NCBI GenBank assembly: GCA_903909415.1
Contig: CAIVVS010000055.1
Location: forward strand, 1-64,000
Origin: an uncultured Pseudomonadota bacterium
GTDB lineage: Bacteria; Pseudomonadota; Gammaproteobacteria; Burkholderiales; SG8-39
Reading direction: 5' to 3'
Length of the DNA: 64,000 nt
The notes under the pieces: generated by a model
The model's input: only the letters and a program-made list of their open reading frames with translations
The model's database searches: none
What the model was told of the DNA's origin: nothing
Made by a program: the position numbers and the translations under genes
Shown: in pieces, positions 7,445 through 17,121 of the stretch
How the letters are laid out: every line of letters begins with the position of its first letter
Numbering within the stretch: position 1 is the stretch's first letter

Positions 7445-8602
7445 ATGCTCGAAGGATTCAAGGTCTACGACGCCGACGCCCACGTGATGATGACGCCGGA
7501 GATGTGGCGCGACCTGCCCAAGGAATACGCGCTGCGCCGCCCGCGCCCCGTGGCCATTGGCGACTCGGCCGACCTCGCGCACTGGCGCACCGCCTGGCTG
7601 CTCGACGGGCGCCTGGAACCCCATCCCTACGGCCCCGGCACGCACGCGGCCAACACCCCCGGCATGACCATGGTCGAGTACGGCGCCAAGCCGGACAACG
7701 CCGGCGACTTCAACGCCGAGGGCCTGTCGATCGGCTGCGTGACCCTGGGCGACCCCGAGGCGCGCATCAAGGTGATGGACCGCATGGGCGCCGAGGTGCA
7801 GATGCTGTTCCCCAGCACCCTGTACGCCACCATGTCCAGCGACCCGGGCCTGGAAGCAGCGCTGTTCCGCTGCTACAACCGCTACATGGCGGCGCAGTGC
7901 TCGCACGCGAAGAAGCGCCTGAAGTGGGCCGGCCTGGTGCCGATGCGCGACGCCAAGCTCGGCGTCGAGGCGGTGGAGGAACTGGTGAAGCTGGGCGCGA
8001 CCACGATGGTGGTGTTCGGCACCGTGGGCGAGCAGATGCACTCCGAGGAACGCTTCCGCCCGGTGTGGGACGCGATCGCAGCCAGCAAGCTGCCGGTGTG
8101 CGTGCACATGGCGATGAGCTTCCCGCCCTTCGACGCGCTGTCCAAGTCCATCCAGGACGCCAACATGATGGGCAAGGCGATCCCGGCGCAGCTGGCCTTC
8201 GTCGCGCTGGTCGGCCACCGCATGATGGAGCGCTACGCCGACATGAAGGTGGCGTTCCTGGAGTTCGGCGGCGAGTGGATCTTCTATTCGGTGGGCCGCA
8301 TGAACCACTACATGGAGATCAACAAGCGCCGCATGGCCGACCCGAAGATGCTACCCAAGATGTCGCCGGCGGACTTCGTGAAGTCCGGGCGCTTCTACCT
8401 GGCGATGGAATCCAGCGACATGATGCTGCCGCACGAGGTGGCGCTGCTGGGCGAGGACCACCTGCTCTACTCGTCCGACTTCCCGCATGGCGAGGGGCGC
8501 GACAGCGCGGCGGCCGAGATCATCGAGCGCGACGACCTCACCAAGGTGCAGAAGCAGAAGATCCTGTACGACAACGCCGTGCGCTTCTTCGGCGAACCCT
8601 GA
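7445..8602 (+). CDS. Amidohydrolase family protein (ACMSD-like)
   Basis: A 385-residue metal-dependent hydrolase or decarboxylase of the amidohydrolase_2 family, whose members include 2-amino-3-carboxymuconate-6-semialdehyde decarboxylase. The N-terminal metal motif appears as DADAH (residues 9-13), a central histidine sits in VCVHMAMSF near residue 220, and the C-terminal block SSDFPHGEG near residue 345 supplies the usual Asp. The start follows CCAGGAGAAACCC; a longer reading from 7415 lacks this. It is divergent from a GntR/FCD regulator and is probably its target. The substrate is unknown; aromatic-acid breakdown products are the best guess. Confidence 0.85.
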   Translation: MLEGFKVYDADAHVMMTPEMWRDLPKEYALRRPRPVAIGDSADLAHWRTAWLLDGRLEPHPYGPGTHAANTPGMTMVEYGAKPDNAGDFNAEGLSIGCVTLGDPEARIKVMDRMGAEVQMLFPSTLYATMSSDPGLEAALFRCYNRYMAAQCSHAKKRLKWAGLVPMRDAKLGVEAVEELVKLGATTMVVFGTVGEQMHSEERFRPVWDAIAASKLPVCVHMAMSFPPFDALSKSIQDANMMGKAIPAQLAFVALVGHRMMERYADMKVAFLEFGGEWIFYSVGRMNHYMEINKRRMADPKMLPKMSPADFVKSGRFYLAMESSDMMLPHEVALLGEDHLLYSSDFPHGEGRDSAAAEIIERDDLTKVQKQKILYDNAVRFFGEP

Positions 8603-8654
8603 TCCCCTCGCGTAAATCCCCGGCCGGGCGCGCCTGCCCGGCCGGCAGCGCGGC

Positions 8655-8667
8655 TATCATCGGCGCG
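8655..8667 (+). promoter_or_regulatory. Probable leaderless promoter (-10 TATCAT)
   Basis: TATCAT ends six bases before the GTG start of the ABC exporter, and no ribosome-binding sequence precedes that start. The geometry equals that at 3129 and 47987, pointing to transcription starting at the first codon. Confidence 0.45.
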
Positions 8668-10532
8668 TGAGCACCACCACCAGCGAGCGCGGCACGGACA
8701 CCAACACCGACGAGACCCCCAGCGGCTTCAGCTGGGTGCGCTCGCTCGCGCGCAGCCTCGGCCCGGTGCTGCGCCCGCACCGCGCGCAGCTGTGCTTCGT
8801 GCTGGTGCTGATGCTGCTGGAGCTGGGCCTGCAGATGGCCCAGCGCAAGGCCTTCAGCACCCTGATCGACGAGGCCATCCTGCAGTCGCAGTTCGGGCTG
8901 ATGGCGCTGATCCTCGGCCTGCTGCTGGCCGCCTCGGTGGTGTCGGGCGCGGCCGGCCTGCTGCACGAGTACCTGCAGTCGCGCCTGTGCGCGGTGGTGC
9001 CGGCCGAGGTGCGCGCGCGCCTGTTCAACCATGTGCAGGGCATGCCGCTTGCGCACCTGCGCACCTCCACCCACGGCGACCTGATCTCGCGCATCACCAA
9101 CGACGCGAGCAGCGTGGAGCCGGCGCTCTGGTCGCTGGGCTACATCGCCACCGCCGCCTGCGGCGTGCTGATCGCCATGGGCATGCTGCTGTGGACGGAC
9201 TGGCGCCTGGGGCTGCTGGGCATCGGCCTGCTGCTGCCGCTCACGCCCATCGGCCCGCGGATCCTCACGCCGCTGGCCGCGCGCGAAAGCTACGCCTCCA
9301 AGACCGCCTACGGCGCGCTGACCACGCACCTGCAGGAGAACCTCGCCAACCAGGTGGTGCTGCGGGTATTCGGACTGGGCGACCGGGCGCGCGAGCGCTT
9401 CGCCGAGCAGAACGCGCGCATCGTCGGCCACACCCGCCGCTACAACCTCTACAGCTACTACAGCCACCGCGTGCCGTGGATCGCGATCGAGCTGATCGAC
9501 GTGGTGGTGCTGGCGGCGGGCTGCTGGCTGGTGGTCGATGGCAGCATGACCACCGGCGGACTGGTGGCCTTCTACCTGCTGTTCTCGGCGCTCGCTACCC
9601 ACACCTATTCGCTCACCACCTCGTTCTCCGGCCTGATCAGCGCCTCGGCCGGCATGCGCCGCGTCGGCGAGATCATGCGGCTGCCCAGCGCCCTGCCCGA
9701 CCCTGCGCCGGCGCCGGCGCAAGGACAGGCGCCCCGCCCGGCCCCGGCGCTGCGCTTCGAGTCGGTGTCGTTCCGCTACACCGCACCGGCCGATGCCGTG
9801 CGGGACGGCGGACAGGATGCGGACACCCCGCCCGCCGACCAGTTGAGCCGCGCCAGCTTCGAACTGCCCGCCGGAAAGATGACCGCCTTCGTCGGCGCCA
9901 GCGGCTCGGGCAAGAGCACGGCGGTGCAACTGCTGCTCGGCCTGCAGCGCCCGCGCGAGGGGCGCGTGCTGGTGGACGGCCGCGACCTCGCCGGCATCCC
10001 GCTCACCGAGTACTGGTCAGGCAGCGCCGCGGTGTTCCAGGACAGCCTGCTGTTCCACGCCTCGATCGCCGAGAACATCCGCACCGGGCGGGTCGATGCC
10101 ACCGATGCGCAGGTCGAGGCCGCGGCACGCGGTGCCGGCATCGCGGACTGGGTGGACACGCTGCCGGCACGCTACGACACGCCCGTGTCCGGCGACACCT
10201 GCTCGGGCGGGCAGCGCCAGCGCATCGCGATCGCGCGCGCGCTGGTGCGCGAGCCGGCCCTGCTGGTGCTGGACGAGCCCACCAGCGCGCTGGACGCCAG
10301 CACCGGCCGCGCGGTGATGCAGACCCTGCTGTCGGTGTCCGAGGGCCGCACCTCGGTGCTGGTCACGCACCAGCTGCGCGACGCCACGCATGCCGCGCTG
10401 ATCATCGTGTTCGAGGCCGGACGCGTGGCCGAGTCCGGCACGCACGCGGCGCTGCTGGGCGCCGGCGGCGCCTATGCCGCCCTGTGGGAGCAGCAGGAAA
10501 AGCGCTTGTCGCTGGACAAGCCGCCCGGCTGA
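8667..10532 (+). CDS. ABC exporter, fused permease and ATP-binding domains
   Basis: A 621-residue half-transporter of the MsbA/multidrug type that probably works as a homodimer in the inner membrane. The transmembrane domain (six helices) spans about residues 35-335. The nucleotide-binding domain follows with Walker A GASGSGKST near residue 410, Q-loop VFQDSLLF near 457, signature CSGGQRQR near 511 (Cys replaces the usual Leu), Walker B LLVLDEPTSALD near 531 and the switch histidine in VTHQLRD. The start is GTG directly after a -10 box. Cargo is unknown; lipids, drugs or peptides are possible. It is monocistronic and converges on the next gene. Confidence 0.9.
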   Translation: MSTTTSERGTDTNTDETPSGFSWVRSLARSLGPVLRPHRAQLCFVLVLMLLELGLQMAQRKAFSTLIDEAILQSQFGLMALILGLLLAASVVSGAAGLLHEYLQSRLCAVVPAEVRARLFNHVQGMPLAHLRTSTHGDLISRITNDASSVEPALWSLGYIATAACGVLIAMGMLLWTDWRLGLLGIGLLLPLTPIGPRILTPLAARESYASKTAYGALTTHLQENLANQVVLRVFGLGDRARERFAEQNARIVGHTRRYNLYSYYSHRVPWIAIELIDVVVLAAGCWLVVDGSMTTGGLVAFYLLFSALATHTYSLTTSFSGLISASAGMRRVGEIMRLPSALPDPAPAPAQGQAPRPAPALRFESVSFRYTAPADAVRDGGQDADTPPADQLSRASFELPAGKMTAFVGASGSGKSTAVQLLLGLQRPREGRVLVDGRDLAGIPLTEYWSGSAAVFQDSLLFHASIAENIRTGRVDATDAQVEAAARGAGIADWVDTLPARYDTPVSGDTCSGGQRQRIAIARALVREPALLVLDEPTSALDASTGRAVMQTLLSVSEGRTSVLVTHQLRDATHAALIIVFEAGRVAESGTHAALLGAGGAYAALWEQQEKRLSLDKPPG

Positions 10533-10557
10533 GCCGCAAGCGGCACGCCAGCCCGGC

Positions 10558-11568
10558 TCAGCTCCAGCCGAACAGCCGCGCCGGGTTCTCGGTGAGGATG
10601 CGCCGGCGCATGCCGGCGCTGGATTCCCAGCCAGCCAGCAGGTTCAGGATCGCGCCATCGTCGATGGCCCGCCAGGGCGCGATGTCGGTCGGCGCCCGGC
10701 CCGGCACCTGTGCCGAGTTCGGGTGCGGCCAGTTGCTGCCCCACAGGATGCGCTCGGGGTTGGCCGCGATCAGCGCGCGCGTCAGGGGCGCATATTCGGC
10801 AAACAGCGGCGGGTTCTTCGATATCCGGTACGGCGCGGAGACCTTCACGTAGGCGCGCCCGGACTTCACCAGTTCCAGCACCGTGCCGAAGCCCGCCTCG
10901 TTGAATCCGTCCACGCCGTTGGCGCCGGCGAAGTGGTCCAGCACCACCGGCACCGGCAGCGCCATGAAGTCGGCCCGCAGCGCCGCGATGAGCGCCGGCC
11001 GGGTGAAGATCTGGATGTGCCAGGGCCGCCCGGCGATGCGCTGCACCGCGGCGCGCAGGCGCGCGCCCGAGGCGACAGGATCGGTGACCCCGGCGGTCTC
11101 GAGGTTCACGCGCACCGCGCGCACGCCAAGCGCATGCATCTCGTCCATCTGCGCGGCGGTGACGTCGTTGCCCAGCACCACCACGCCGCGGGCACGCCCG
11201 CCCATCGCGCGCATCGCATCCAGGGTGCAGCGGTTGTCCGTGCCGTAGAAGCTCGGCTGCACCACCACGGTCCGCTCCACGCCCAGGCGCCGGTGCAGCC
11301 AGTTGAGTTCGTCCACCGAGGCCGGCGGCGGCGTGTAGGTGCGCGGCGTCACGAAGGGATAGCGCTCGGTCGGTCCGACCACGTGCACATGGGTGTCGGT
11401 GGCGCCGCGCGGCAGGTCGAAGCTGACCGGCGTGCGGGGCCGCGGCGCGACGCCCGCGGGCTCGGCAGTCTCCGCACCCGTACCCGCGCAGCCGACCAGC
11501 GCCACCGGCAGGGTGCTGCCGAATGCGGCCAGCGCCGCGGTCTTCAGGAACTGCCGACGTCCGTCCAT
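10558..11568 (-). CDS. Exported amidohydrolase of the LigI-like family (Tat lipoprotein)
   Basis: A 336-residue amidohydrolase related to 2-pyrone-4,6-dicarboxylate lactonase (LigI) and D-galactarolactone isomerase. The N-terminus has a twin-arginine pattern GRRQFLK and a lipobox LVGC with Cys27, so it is probably a folded periplasmic lipoprotein, unusual for this family. HVH at residues 60-62 forms the first motif, DHFAG the middle histidine, and the C-terminal block reads LWGSNWPHP, with Asn where LigI has the Asp essential for catalysis. The fold assignment is good, but the Asn could mean altered chemistry. It is convergent with the ABC exporter and stands apart from other catabolic genes. 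Confidence 0.82.
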   Translation of the reverse strand: MDGRRQFLKTAALAAFGSTLPVALVGCAGTGAETAEPAGVAPRPRTPVSFDLPRGATDTHVHVVGPTERYPFVTPRTYTPPPASVDELNWLHRRLGVERTVVVQPSFYGTDNRCTLDAMRAMGGRARGVVVLGNDVTAAQMDEMHALGVRAVRVNLETAGVTDPVASGARLRAAVQRIAGRPWHIQIFTRPALIAALRADFMALPVPVVLDHFAGANGVDGFNEAGFGTVLELVKSGRAYVKVSAPYRISKNPPLFAEYAPLTRALIAANPERILWGSNWPHPNSAQVPGRAPTDIAPWRAIDDGAILNLLAGWESSAGMRRRILTENPARLFGWS

Positions 11569-11700
11569 GCGTCCCCCTCCGGGATGGTGTGCACGGCATT
11601 GTCGGCGCGCCGGCAGTCATCGCCTAGCGGCATGGCGGACTAGCTGTTAGGCCGAACCGGCCTGACTGCGCCCGCCGCGGGGGCAGGCCGATACCGCGTT

Positions 11701-12660
11701 TCAGGCAGCCGGCTGCCGCTCCAGCAACTGGACCAGCGTCGTCAGCGTCCGGTTCACCGGCACCGGCACGCCCAGGCGCTCCCCCAGCGCCGCGACATGG
11801 CCGTTGAGGTGGTCGATCTCGGTCTGCCGGCCGCGCGCGATGTCCTGCGCGGTGGAGGACGTGGCCTGCGGCATGGCGTCGGCCAGCCGGCATGCGGCGT
11901 CGACATGGTCGCCAGGCGGCATGCGCACGCCCGCGGCCTGCGCGACCGCGAGCACCTCGCGCACCGCGGCGCGCATCAGTTCCAGCGCCGCGGGATCCTC
12001 GACGATGCGGTGGTAGCGCGACCGGCCCAGCGCCGAGATCGCGTTGTAGGCGCAGTTCATCACCAGCTTCACCCACAGCTCGCCGGCGATGTTGTCCGAC
12101 ACGCGGCACGGGATGCCGGCGGAATCGAGCTGGCCCGAAAGCGACCGCAGGTCCGCGCCGTCGGTGCCGTCGCCGATGACGAGATGGCCCGCGCCATTGT
12201 GGCGCACGCGCCCGTCGCCGGTCATGGTGCAGGCGACATAGACCACCGCAGAGGCCACGCGCGCGCCGGACGGGCCCAGTACTGCTGCCAGGCGCGCGGC
12301 ATTGTCCACGCCGTTCTGCAGGCTGAGCACCAGCGCCTCGGGCGGCAGCAAAGGCGCCATGTCCCGCGCGGCGCGCTCGGTGTCGGTGCTTTTCACGCAG
12401 CACAGCACCAGTTGCGCGTCGCGCACCGCTTCGGTCTGCGTGGAAGCGGCCACCGGGATATGGCCCTGAAAGGCAGGCAGCGTGTAGCCCGGACCCGCGA
12501 AGCCCGGGCTCTCGAACCACAAGCCGTCGCGCTGGATCGCTGCGACATGGTTGGCTCGGCCGATGAGCGTGACCGGCGCGCCGGCGCGCGCCAGCATGCC
12601 GCCGTAGTAGCAGCCCACCGCGCCCGCTCCGAGCACGGCGACGCGCGGCAGTCCGGGCAT
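11701..12660 (-). CDS. panE: 2-dehydropantoate 2-reductase (ketopantoate reductase family)
   Basis: A 319-residue NADPH-dependent reductase that makes pantoate for coenzyme A, or a relative acting on another 2-oxoacid. The Rossmann motif GAGAVGCYYGG lies at residues 8-18, the adenine-nucleotide loop at VTLIGR, and the catalytic Lys in ELWVKLVMNCAYNAIS near residue 195. The C-terminal helical domain contains STAQDIARGRQTEIDHLNG, the substrate-binding block with the conserved Ser and Glu. It begins 5 bp after the stop of the VWA protein gene in the same direction, so it may be co-transcribed with the MoxR cluster, a functionally unrelated neighbour. Confidence 0.88.
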   Translation of the reverse strand: MPGLPRVAVLGAGAVGCYYGGMLARAGAPVTLIGRANHVAAIQRDGLWFESPGFAGPGYTLPAFQGHIPVAASTQTEAVRDAQLVLCCVKSTDTERAARDMAPLLPPEALVLSLQNGVDNAARLAAVLGPSGARVASAVVYVACTMTGDGRVRHNGAGHLVIGDGTDGADLRSLSGQLDSAGIPCRVSDNIAGELWVKLVMNCAYNAISALGRSRYHRIVEDPAALELMRAAVREVLAVAQAAGVRMPPGDHVDAACRLADAMPQATSSTAQDIARGRQTEIDHLNGHVAALGERLGVPVPVNRTLTTLVQLLERQPAA

Positions 12661-12665
12661 GGCGT

Positions 12666-13808
12666 TCAGAGGATCCGGCTGAACCAGAGCAGCGACAGCA
12701 GCGCCGCGCCCATGGCGAGCGCCGCCCCCAGCGCCGCGAAGATCGCGGTCACCTCGGTGGCCTGGCGCTTCTCGAACGCGAGCTTCATGCCGAGGTTGGC
12801 GTAGATCTTCGACAGGTCGGTCGCGGTGCCGGCGCGGAAGTACTCGGCGCCGGTGGCCGCGGCGATCTTCTTCAGCTGGTCTTCCTCCAGCCGCACGCGC
12901 ATCGACCAGCCGTTGGCGGTGAGCGTCGCGCCTTCGCTGGTGCCCACGCCCACGGTGTAGACCTTCACGCCATGCTCGGCGGCGATCGCTGCGGCCTTGA
13001 GCGGGTCCGGGCCGGTGTTGCTCTGGCCGTCGGACAGCAGCACGATGGCCGCCGCGGTGTTGGAGCCGGGCTCGGCGGCCTTTTTCACTTCCGCGGCCCC
13101 GGCCTCGGGCGCAGCAGGCTGGCCCGCGCCGGGCAGGGCCCCGGCCGACGGCGCCGGCGCGGCGCGCGAACTGCGCCCGCTGATGAACAGCTCGACGTCG
13201 ATGTTGGCCTCCGGCACCAGCGTCGCCAGCGCGAGGATCAGGCCGCTGCCCAGCGCCGTGCCGCGCTGCAGCTGGAACCGGTCGATCGCCTCGTACAAGT
13301 CCTGGCGGTTGCGCGTGGGCGACTGCACCACGGCGGCCGCGCCGGCGATCGACACCACGCCGACACGCACCGCGCCGGGCTGGCCGGCGATGAAGTCCTT
13401 CGCGGCGGCCTGCGCGGCGCTGATGCGGTCGGGCTTCACGTCGGTCGCGCGCATGCTGCCGGAGATGTCGATGGCGAGCATCACCGACTCGACGCGCGAG
13501 GGAATCAGCAGCGGCGCCTGCGGCCGCGCCAGCGCCAGCAGCATCGCGGCCACGGCGAGCAGCAGCAGCATCGCCGGCACATGCTCGCGCAGCCGCTTCC
13601 AGCGCGAGGGGCCCGCCACGCCGGCTTCGCGTGCCGCCTGCATCAGCGCCGACTGGCCCACGCCCAGCAGTTCCAGATTGGCGTAGCGCCGTGCCGCCTC
13701 GCGCCGGCGCCGCAGCAGGCGCAGGTAGGACCAGGCGAGCACGGGCACCAGCAGCAGGAACCACAGCATCAGCGGCCAGATGAAGCTCAGGTGGCGGAGG
13801 TCGATCAT
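12666..13808 (-). CDS. VWA domain membrane protein (BatA-like)
   Basis: A 380-residue protein with two N-terminal membrane helices (about residues 8-28 and 75-95), a von Willebrand factor A domain facing the periplasm, and a C-terminal helix (about 355-378). The metal-ion-dependent adhesion site DISGSMRATD lies near residue 111 and the third MIDAS Asp in LLSDGQSNTG. BatA-type proteins act with MoxR ATPases, apparently in envelope protein assembly or stress tolerance. A low-complexity Ala/Pro insertion occurs in the VWA domain (about 205-245). The gene follows DUF58 after 3 bp and has a close paralogue at 17122. Confidence 0.9.
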   Translation of the reverse strand: MIDLRHLSFIWPLMLWFLLLVPVLAWSYLRLLRRRREAARRYANLELLGVGQSALMQAAREAGVAGPSRWKRLREHVPAMLLLLAVAAMLLALARPQAPLLIPSRVESVMLAIDISGSMRATDVKPDRISAAQAAAKDFIAGQPGAVRVGVVSIAGAAAVVQSPTRNRQDLYEAIDRFQLQRGTALGSGLILALATLVPEANIDVELFISGRSSRAAPAPSAGALPGAGQPAAPEAGAAEVKKAAEPGSNTAAAIVLLSDGQSNTGPDPLKAAAIAAEHGVKVYTVGVGTSEGATLTANGWSMRVRLEEDQLKKIAAATGAEYFRAGTATDLSKIYANLGMKLAFEKRQATEVTAIFAALGAALAMGAALLSLLWFSRIL

Positions 13809-13811
13809 GGG

Positions 13812-14922
13812 TTACGCCGCCGGCTTGACCTGCATGCCGCCCGCCCCCATTTGCCCGCCTCCGGCCCCTATTTGCCCGCCTCCGGCGGCGAGCTGGCTGC
13901 GGCGCTTTCGCAGCCGCGTGAAGTGCAGCAGCGCCTCGTCCAGGCGGTCGTTGGTGGCGAGCTCCAGGCAGTCCACGCCGGCCTCGGCGAGCGTCGAGCG
14001 CAGCGCCGCCTCGCGTTCCTTCGCCAGTTGCGCGAAGCGGCGGCGGAAGCCCGCGTCGCGCGTGTCCACGAACAGCTGCTCGCCGGTCTCGGCGTCCTGC
14101 ATCACCACCAGGCCGAGGTCGGGCAGTTCCGCCTCGAGCGGATCATGCAGGCGCACCGCGATCACTTCGTGGCGTCGCGCGAGCAGGCTCATCGCGCGGC
14201 CCCAGCCCGGCTTGCTGATGAAGTCCGACACCACGAACACCACCGAGCGCCGGCCTATCATGCCCAGCGCATGGCCGAGCAGCGCGGACAGGTCGGTCTC
14301 GCGGCTGGTGGCGGCGAGCGGCTGGCCCGCGGCCTCGGCCTCCTTCGCCGCGCGCTTCGCGCCCGCGCCGTCCTTGAGCATCGCATCCAGCAGGTGCAGC
14401 ACGTGGCGCCGCCCGCCGCGCGCCGGGATCACCCGGTCCGGGCCGGTGCCGGTGGCGTGCAGGATCGCGCCGACGCGGTTGCCGTAGCGGGTGAGCAGGC
14501 GCGCCAGCACGCTGACGAACTGCGCGGACAGCTCGCGCTTGCGCACGCGCTGCGAGCCGAAGTCCACCGAACCCGACAGGTCGAGCAGGAACCAGGCCGC
14601 GACCTCGCGGTCTTCCTGGAACTCGCGCACGTGCGGCGCCTGCAGCCGCGCGGTGGCATTCCAGTCGATGCGGCGCACGTCGTCCTGCGGCTGGTATTCG
14701 CGCAGGTCGGCGAGGTCCAGGCCGAAGCCGCGGAACAGCGTGCGGTAGTCGCCCTGCAGCAGGCCGTCCAGGCGGCGGATCACGGTCCATTCGAGCTGGC
14801 GCAGCAGGAACTGCGCCTCGGACTCGGGACGGCGCTCGTCCGCCTCCCCCGCGGCGCCGTCCGCGGGCGCGGGTCCGCCCTCCGCGGCCGTCGCGGCAGC
14901 GGCCGGCTTGCGGCGCAGGAAC

Positions 14923-14948
<26 letters not shown>
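13812..14948 (-). CDS. DUF58 domain protein
   Basis: A 378-residue protein of the DUF58 family that always travels with MoxR ATPases and VWA proteins. A low-complexity N-terminus (residues 13-40) precedes the DUF58 signature DVRRIDWNATARLQAPHVRE around residue 90 and a VWA-like segment with LDLSGSV near residue 121. The C-terminus ends in two copies of a seven-residue GGGQ(I/M)GA repeat encoded by a 21-bp tandem duplication. Start and length fit the family. It overlaps the MoxR gene by 26 bp, so the two are translationally linked. Function: probable scaffold or adaptor for MoxR-driven maturation; inferred from the family. Confidence 0.9.
13844..13885 (-). repeat. 21-bp tandem duplication near the DUF58 3' end
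   Basis: Two adjacent 21-bp units differ at one base and share ATTTGCCCGCCTCCGG. They encode the repeated glycine-rich heptapeptide at the DUF58 C-terminus, so the duplication keeps the reading frame. Confidence 0.8.
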
Positions 14949-15936
<988 letters not shown>

Positions 15937-15939
15937 GAT

Positions 15940-15980
15940 AGCCAATTTCCCTTTATATATCAGCCACTTACGCTCAAAAT
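15940..15980. other. AT-rich element with ATCAGCCACTTACGCT
   Basis: A short AT-rich island between the protease and MoxR genes. Its core at 15959-15974 differs by a single base from the string at 54290-54305, which lies inside a coding region. The last four residues of the protease overlap the edge of this element. It may carry the MoxR promoter, or be an inserted sequence remnant; the sequence alone does not decide. Confidence 0.45.
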
Positions 15981-16909
15981 GGAGGAATTCCGACAGCGCT
16001 ACCGGCCGATTCGATGGTGGCCGCGAAGCCGATGCCGATGAAGGTGCGCGCGTCGGTCGGGTTGAGGATGGCGGTGACGATGCCCACCACCTCCCCGCCC
16101 ATGGTGACCAGCGGCCCACCGGAGTTGCCCGGGTTGGCCGCGGCGTCGAACTGGATCAGGCGCGTCAACTGGCGCTTGCCTTCGGGCGAGCGGAACTCGC
16201 GGTTCAGGCCGGACACCACGCCCGAGGACACCGAGGGACCGATGCCGAACGGAAAGCCCACCGCGACCACCTCGTCGCCGGGCCTGAGGCTGGCGCTCGA
16301 CCCGAGCGTCGCCGAAGGCAGGTCGTCGGGGATCTTCTTGGCCTTGATCACCGCGAGGTCGTTCTCGGGCTGCGCGCCCACCATCACTGCCTCGGACTCG
16401 GAACCATCGAAGAAAGTAACGATGATCTTTTCGGCGCCCCACACCACGTGCAGGTTGGTAAGGATGGTCCCGTCATCCACGATCACCACGCCTGAGCCGA
16501 CGCCGCGCTCCTGCTCGCCCTCCTTGGGCTTCTTCGGGTCCACGCCCATGCTGCGCACCCGAACCACCGACTGGCGCACCAGTTCAGCTGCCTTGGCCTG
16601 GCGCGAAGGCAGGGTCTTTTCCAGCAGCGTGTTCATCACTGCCGAGTCGATGTCTTCCTGGGTGAGGTCCTGCGGCGCGGGCCGCATCGCGTCGCGCCCG
16701 AACACCACGGCCAACGCAATCAGCAGGCCGGCGGCGAACATGAACAGGCGCTCGTGGCGGAGCGCGAACGAGCCTGCCCTGGCACGCAAGCCGGATGGAT
16801 CGGGCGCGGCCTTCGCCGCCGGCCTGGACGCAGCATCGCGCCCCGACGCGGTGCGCTCGCGTTCGATGCGGTCCTTGTTGGTGCTGCTGTACAACGCTGC
16901 CCGCTTCAT
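15974..16909 (-). CDS. Membrane-anchored trypsin-like serine protease (S1C, no PDZ)
   Basis: A 311-residue protein with a cytoplasmic N-terminus of about 54 residues, one transmembrane helix (55-71) and a periplasmic trypsin-like domain. The catalytic triad is visible as H154 in TNLHVV, D184 in ENDLAV and S263 in GNSGGP. Unlike DegP or DegS it has no PDZ domain; the protein stops right after the last strand (AATIESAGSAVGIPPF), and those final residues are encoded at the edge of an AT-rich element. Quality control in the envelope is the likely role. It lies upstream of and collinear with MoxR-DUF58-BatA, 37 bp before MoxR. Confidence 0.88.
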   Translation of the reverse strand: MKRAALYSSTNKDRIERERTASGRDAASRPAAKAAPDPSGLRARAGSFALRHERLFMFAAGLLIALAVVFGRDAMRPAPQDLTQEDIDSAVMNTLLEKTLPSRQAKAAELVRQSVVRVRSMGVDPKKPKEGEQERGVGSGVVIVDDGTILTNLHVVWGAEKIIVTFFDGSESEAVMVGAQPENDLAVIKAKKIPDDLPSATLGSSASLRPGDEVVAVGFPFGIGPSVSSGVVSGLNREFRSPEGKRQLTRLIQFDAAANPGNSGGPLVTMGGEVVGIVTAILNPTDARTFIGIGFAATIESAGSAVGIPPF

Positions 16910-17121
16910 CGCCTGCCCGAATCCCCGTGAATCGCACGGTCCAGGCAGACCATGCCAAAGACGTGCCAGCCAGCTTCCCGATCCGTCCGTCCCGCGCGAA
17001 CTTCCGGAAACTTATCACGCGCCAACGGCACGGTGCGCTAAAGTATTCCGAGACGTTGCACACACCGTTGAACCACACCCCGGGCAGGGTTGTCCCGGGC
17101 TGCATGACCCCGGGAGGCAGG

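Noticed and set aside
8538..9929. Long minus-strand open frame opposite the ABC exporter
   Set aside because: It is a His/Arg/Gln-rich antisense reading of a well-supported gene with Walker motifs; such frames are expected in GC-rich DNA.
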